From positions 868,001 to 932,000 of the forward strand of contig NZ_CP035319.1 of NCBI RefSeq assembly GCF_004328705.1: DNA of 64,000 nt. Direction: 5' to 3'. Position numbers and translations under genes: made by a program. Positions 60,872 through 64,000 of the stretch are shown in pieces (within the stretch, counting starts at the first letter, position 1; every line of letters begins with the position of its first letter). Below the pieces are notes generated by a model, which was given only the letters and a program-made list of their open reading frames with translations, had not been told where the DNA came from and did not search any database. Origin of the DNA: Rhodococcus sp. ABRD24 (lineage in GTDB: Bacteria; Actinomycetota; Actinomycetes; Mycobacteriales; Mycobacteriaceae).

Positions 60872-61227
60872 TCAACAGGATCTCCAGCCATCGTTCGTTC
60901 ACGCTCATCGCTCGCACCCTCGGAAGGGTGTCAGGGATGTCCCGCGCACGAACTGTCAGCCATGCGTCCGGGCATCACACATGATCTTGGTTGGGTGGCC
61001 TAGATTTCAACCGTCGTTTCTGGCCTGGTTTTCAACCGTCGTCAACAAGAGCCCCTCTTCCGCCTCTCGCATCGCCTCCTTCCCTGGCCGCGCAGTGTTC
61101 CGCATCGGAATGCTGCTGCGTGACTCCGAGGTGGCCCCCCGACACCCTGATCCCGGTTCGGGGAGCTATGGCCACATCCGCTCCTGCAGCCCGCGTTGGT
61201 CATGGAATGACGCCCGCGCCGCAGTCT
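60872..61227. other. Mobile-element scar DNA
   Basis: No intact gene. It contains the IS21-like end repeats (60996-61042) and short unrelated open frames. Confidence 0.45.
60996..61042. mobile_element. IS21-like terminal repeats (element end remnant)
   Basis: Two 22-bp units, TGGCCTAGATTTCAACCGTCGT and its 20-of-22 copy, stand 3 bases apart. Repeated ends of this wording are typical of actinobacterial IS21-family elements. No istA/istB genes remain here. Confidence 0.5.
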
Positions 61228-61259
61228 TATCTTATCCAGATCCCATTCTGGATAAGATA
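61228..61259. promoter_or_regulatory. Perfect 13-bp inverted repeat upstream of the Fic gene
   Basis: TATCTTATCCAGA and TCTGGATAAGATA with a 6-base spacer, ending 49 bases before the Fic start. The protein has a C-terminal winged helix, so it may bind here itself. Confidence 0.7.
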
Positions 61260-61308
61260 GACGTGGCAGACAAGGCCACTACATGGCGTGGAGACAGGGA
61301 AAGACCAG

Positions 61309-62574
61309 ATGGCGTACAGGACGTTGAAATCGATCTTTCACCAACGAGATCGTACTGGTGCCGATGCTGAGGAACGAGCGCGACGAGAGTCTCCCGCCGC
61401 CGTCCACTGGGACCTACAGATCGGCGAGCACTCGATGTTCGCGCTGATGACACCCGAACTCGCAGCGCTGATCGAACGGATCATGAGCTTCGAGCCCAAG
61501 ATTCAAGCCGAGTGGGACGGGCTGCCAGTCCGCGCGCGCAGCCACTACCTGCATCGCATGGTGATCGACGAGATCCAGGCAACGAACGAGATCGAACAGG
61601 TCCGCTCGACCCGGAAGGAGATCAGCGAGGCAATCAAAGTGGTGCAGTCGGAACAGCCTCTCGCGAACAAGCGGTTCGCGGAGATGGTGCGGCTATACCT
61701 CGACATCGGCAACGACCAGGCCGAAAGTCCGCAAACGCTCGACGACATCCGGGCCGTCTACGACGAGGTAACCCGGGGCGAGATTCGCGACGAGGACGCC
61801 CCCGACGGGAAGCGGTTCCGGCAAGGACCAGTGTCGATCACATCAGGAATCGAGGTCGTGCACACCGGAGTGTTGCCCGAATCTGCGATCGACGACGCCC
61901 TGACTCTCATGCTGAGCCAGGGGCGCGACGACTCGATCCCTCGGCTGATCAGAGCAGTGGTCGCGCACTTCGTCTTCGAGTACACGCACCCGTTCTACGA
62001 CGGAAACGGCCGAACCGGGCGCTACCTTCTCGCGCTGGATCTCGGACAGGTGCTGGCTCCGTATGCGAGCCTGGCATTGTCGGCGACGGTCGCCGACAAC
62101 AAGGATCGCTACTACCGGGCGTTCTCTGACGCAGAGAATCCTTTGAATCGCGGAGATCTGACGCCCTACCTGATCGACATGCTGGAGATCATCGCCGAGG
62201 CGCAACATCGCCTGCTGCTCGACCTCTCCGAGCGCCGGCAGAAGATCGACATACTCGCGGCGCGTATCGGCGTTCTGGTGGATGATGAGCAATTTCCGCT
62301 GAACCTGGGACTCGACCGGGAGTCGACGCCGCCGATTGACAGCGACGCCATCGGTCATGTCCTGTTCACCCTGGGCCAGGCCCACTACTTCGATGCGAAC
62401 CGCGCCGTCAAGTTGAACACCCTGGCGGAGGTGGTGGGTCGATCCAGCCAGTTCATCCGCCCGCGACTTCGGCGCCTAGACGATGCCGGGATCATTGAGA
62501 CGGTTACGAAGAGACCGCTGCGTTTCCGGCTCACAGCGCGCGGCGTATCGCTACTCGAACTGGACGGGGAGTGA
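61309..62574 (+). CDS. Fic family protein with N-terminal inhibitory motif and C-terminal winged helix
   Basis: A 421-residue protein in the Fic_N-Fic-wHTH layout. The catalytic motif HPFYDGNGRTGR is intact at 227-238, so AMP transfer from ATP to a target hydroxyl is expected. The inhibitory helix at about 88-100 reads TNEIEQ (T92-Q97), where most class II proteins have TNEIEG or N; the glutamate that blocks ATP is kept but the next residue differs. The last ~70 residues look like a winged helix (LNTLAEVVGRSSQFIRPRLR). ATG 61309 has AGGGAAAG upstream. Surrounding mobile-element debris suggests acquisition. Confidence 0.9.
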   Translation: MAYRTLKSIFHQRDRTGADAEERARRESPAAVHWDLQIGEHSMFALMTPELAALIERIMSFEPKIQAEWDGLPVRARSHYLHRMVIDEIQATNEIEQVRSTRKEISEAIKVVQSEQPLANKRFAEMVRLYLDIGNDQAESPQTLDDIRAVYDEVTRGEIRDEDAPDGKRFRQGPVSITSGIEVVHTGVLPESAIDDALTLMLSQGRDDSIPRLIRAVVAHFVFEYTHPFYDGNGRTGRYLLALDLGQVLAPYASLALSATVADNKDRYYRAFSDAENPLNRGDLTPYLIDMLEIIAEAQHRLLLDLSERRQKIDILAARIGVLVDDEQFPLNLGLDRESTPPIDSDAIGHVLFTLGQAHYFDANRAVKLNTLAEVVGRSSQFIRPRLRRLDDAGIIETVTKRPLRFRLTARGVSLLELDGE

Positions 62575-62769
62575 TCCTCGCCAGGTCGCAGATGGGCTAG
62601 GTGGCGCTATAGCTGCCGTCGAACTGTTCCAGCGCCAGGGGCCGCGGTCCAACCGTGACCACGATCTAGATGTAGTGCCCGCGCCGTTCACAACCTGCCC
62701 GGGAACTACGTCAAGAGACCCGCAGCCTCACTCAACGACCAACGGCGCGGCAGCTGCCGCTACCCATGA

Positions 62770-63065
62770 ACAAGCTCCAGAGATGTCGCCGCTGGGCCGA
62801 TCTCGCCATGGACGGCGCTGTTCCTCTCGACATCGCGAAGGAGTAGCAGGTCAAGCTCGCGCGTCAGCTCGCACAACTGGAGCAGCAGAAGGCGAACCTC
62901 AGCGATCTTGACACCGACCACGCCGCCACGATCACACGTGCGTTGGATCTACTGGAACGGTGCGGCAATCTCAGCCTGCGATCCGAACCGCAAGTCCGCC
63001 GCGAGTTCGATCAGGCATGGTTCGACCGAATCCTGGTCGAGGTCGTCCCCGGATCGATGAAGTAG
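62770..63065 (+). pseudogene. Large serine recombinase C-terminal remnant with in-frame stop
   Basis: The frame reads WADLAMDGAVPLDIAKE, then TAG at 62844-62846, then QVKLARQLAQLEQQKANLSD and on to VRREFDQAWFDRILVEVV before the true-looking stop at 63063-63065. The leucine/glutamine coiled coil and the FDQAWFDRI ending are typical of large serine recombinase tails. The N-terminal catalytic domain is absent. It lies about 130 bases from tRNA-Ala. Confidence 0.65.
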
Positions 63066-63106
63066 ACCAAACCAGGGGCATCCAGATTCTGACGTCCGCC
63101 AAAGCA

Positions 63107-63138
63107 GAATCCCCCGGACAAATGTCCGAGGGAGATTC
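63107..63138. terminator. Terminator-like hairpin downstream of tRNA-Ala
   Basis: GAATCCCCCGGACA and TGTCCGAGGGAGATTC pair with one or two bulges. On the minus strand it lies 54 bases after the tRNA 3' end. Confidence 0.6.
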
Positions 63139-63191
63139 CATCGTCTGGACAACCCATTCAAACCATGCGGGTTCGATCGTCGCCACTTCGG

Positions 63192-63264
63192 TGGAGCTAA
63201 GGGGACTCGAACCCCTGACCCCCACACTGCCAGTGTGGTGCGCTACCAGCTGCGCCATAGCCCC
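63192..63264 (-). tRNA. tRNA-Ala (GGC anticodon)
   Basis: On the minus strand it starts GGGGCTATGGCGCAGCTGG and has a cloverleaf with anticodon loop CTGGCAG (GGC, reading GCC alanine codons), T-arm GGTTCGAGTCC and acceptor 3' strand TAGCTCC plus discriminator A. It is 73 bases long, with the CCA not encoded. The recombinase remnant lies on its 3' side. Confidence 0.95.
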
Positions 63265-63403
63265 GTGTTCAGTTGTTTCCCGCGCCCGAGAAGCACTTCC
63301 CTTGCGCTGAAAGAAAGTTACACCATCGCCGTCGCGGGCAACAAATCCACTGGTCAGGGCAGTGACGCGGTGGTGGCCGGTCGCACCGGCCACCACCTGC
63401 AAC

Positions 63404-64000
63404 TTACTGGCTCACCTGGGCCACCCAGTTGTCGTTGCCGAGCGCATCAATCACCTGGCCGTTGTGGACAACGGCCGGGGTGCCGGTGGCCCCGGAGGCC
63501 GCAAGCGCCTGGCGACCGGTCTCGGCGTCCGCGGCGGCCTGCGGCAGGCGCTCGCCGCCGGTGATGCACGTCGCGGCATCGTCGCCGGCGCCCGCGTCAC
63601 GGGCGAGGCCGGCGAGGTCGTCGTTGGACAGATCCGACTTGCCCTTCTCCTCCGGCTGATTGGCCGGGGAGAACAGCTCGCCGTGGAACTTGGAGTAGGC
63701 GATCGCGTTGCCGGTCTCGGCGACGCACTGCGACGCAGCGACAGCGCGGGTGGAGTAGTCACCGCTGGCCGAGAGCCGGTCGAGGAAGTTGAGGATGTGG
63801 TAGCGAACCGCAAGCTTGCCCTCATCGATGGCCTGTGCCACCTCCTGACCGTGCTTCTCCTCGAGCTGCGCGCAGAACGGGCACATCGGATCCTCGAACA
63901 CATCGATCGTGTTCGTCACCTCGGGCAAACCGAGCCGGACCACCCCGGCGTCCTCCATTGCCACCTGGACCGCGGAGTTCTGTACCGCGCCGTAGCCCTC
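63404..64000 (-). CDS. DsbA-like thioredoxin-fold protein (5' end outside window)
   Basis: The visible 198 codons encode a DsbA/MDSA-type domain: DVFEDPMCPFCAQLEE with active site CPFC, and the cis-proline loop GATGTPAVVHNG. A second cysteine pair (SQCVAE, ATCITGG) could form a structural disulfide. The frame stays open to the right edge, so the N-terminus, probably with a membrane anchor or signal, is missing. It likely oxidises or isomerises disulfides outside the membrane. GTG 63964 could be a start but would cut the domain short. Confidence 0.85.
   Translation of the reverse strand, partial: EGYGAVQNSAVQVAMEDAGVVRLGLPEVTNTIDVFEDPMCPFCAQLEEKHGQEVAQAIDEGKLAVRYHILNFLDRLSASGDYSTRAVAASQCVAETGNAIAYSKFHGELFSPANQPEEKGKSDLSNDDLAGLARDAGAGDDAATCITGGERLPQAAADAETGRQALAASGATGTPAVVHNGQVIDALGNDNWVAQVSQ

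Overview
The window is a high-GC actinobacterial chromosome segment. Gene content and order point to a mycolic-acid-containing member of the Mycobacteriales, most likely Rhodococcus/Prescottella or a close Nocardiaceae relative. The order from position 1 to about 38.1 kb matches, gene for gene with small insertions, the M. tuberculosis block Rv3013-Rv3055 as I know it: ACT protein, ligA, MetE-like, mnmA, cysteine desulfurase, plsC, OlsB-like, etfA/etfB, the methylglucose-lipopolysaccharide (MGLP)-type cluster, echA17, NUDIX, ABC ATPase, serB2, ctaD, fecB, nrdF2/nrdE/nrdI/nrdH, FMN reductase and TetR. Names were assigned from motifs and this remembered gene order; no search was run.

Layout. 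0-12 kb: an ACT protein and a GNAT enzyme; ligA; a tightly coupled desulfurase-mnmA-MetE-like unit; plsC coupled to an OlsB-like acyltransferase; an AbiEi-like gene flanked by imperfect 61-bp direct repeats; etfBA. 12-23 kb: methyltransferase, GH57 enzyme and GT4 glycosyltransferase, then an acyltransferase, a PQQ-repeat lipoprotein and two more methyltransferases, plausibly an MGLP or glucan pathway; an alanine dehydrogenase is inserted; then echA. 23-38 kb: NUDIX, ABC ATPase, PTH2-like, serB, ctaD, a FecB-like lipoprotein, class Ib ribonucleotide reductase with an NrdR-like box, a siderophore-interacting protein, and an FMN reductase/TetR pair around a 26-bp palindrome.

38-48 kb: META lipoprotein, nucleosidase, ammonia-dependent nadE, then an accessory patch (frameshifted ORF, G/T-skewed tract, 22-residue leucine-rich-repeat protein), a two-sided molybdenum-cofactor locus (moaD-moaA facing moeA-moaC/mog-moaE) and a DEAD-box helicase. 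48-55 kb is the most unusual part: bluB and a CobW-type GTPase on the minus strand face a cobalamin riboswitch, a small leader ORF and a four-gene coupled operon. That operon encodes a lipoprotein binding protein, a FecCD-type permease, an ABC ATPase fused to a FhuF-like [2Fe-2S] domain, and a small protein with an H-x-H-x-C motif. It looks like a B12-regulated corrinoid or metal uptake system with a built-in redox domain.

55-64 kb: a divergent arsI-like/arsR pair with an inverted-repeat operator, small hypothetical proteins, a NarL-type two-component pair, and a degraded mobile region beside tRNA-Ala(GGC). That region holds a transposase fragment, IS21-like end repeats, a Fic protein with its own 13-bp inverted repeat, and a serine-recombinase remnant with an in-frame stop. 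A DsbA-like thioredoxin-fold protein runs off the right edge. Many starts sit 6-8 bases after a TAnnnT-type -10 element, suggesting leaderless mRNAs.
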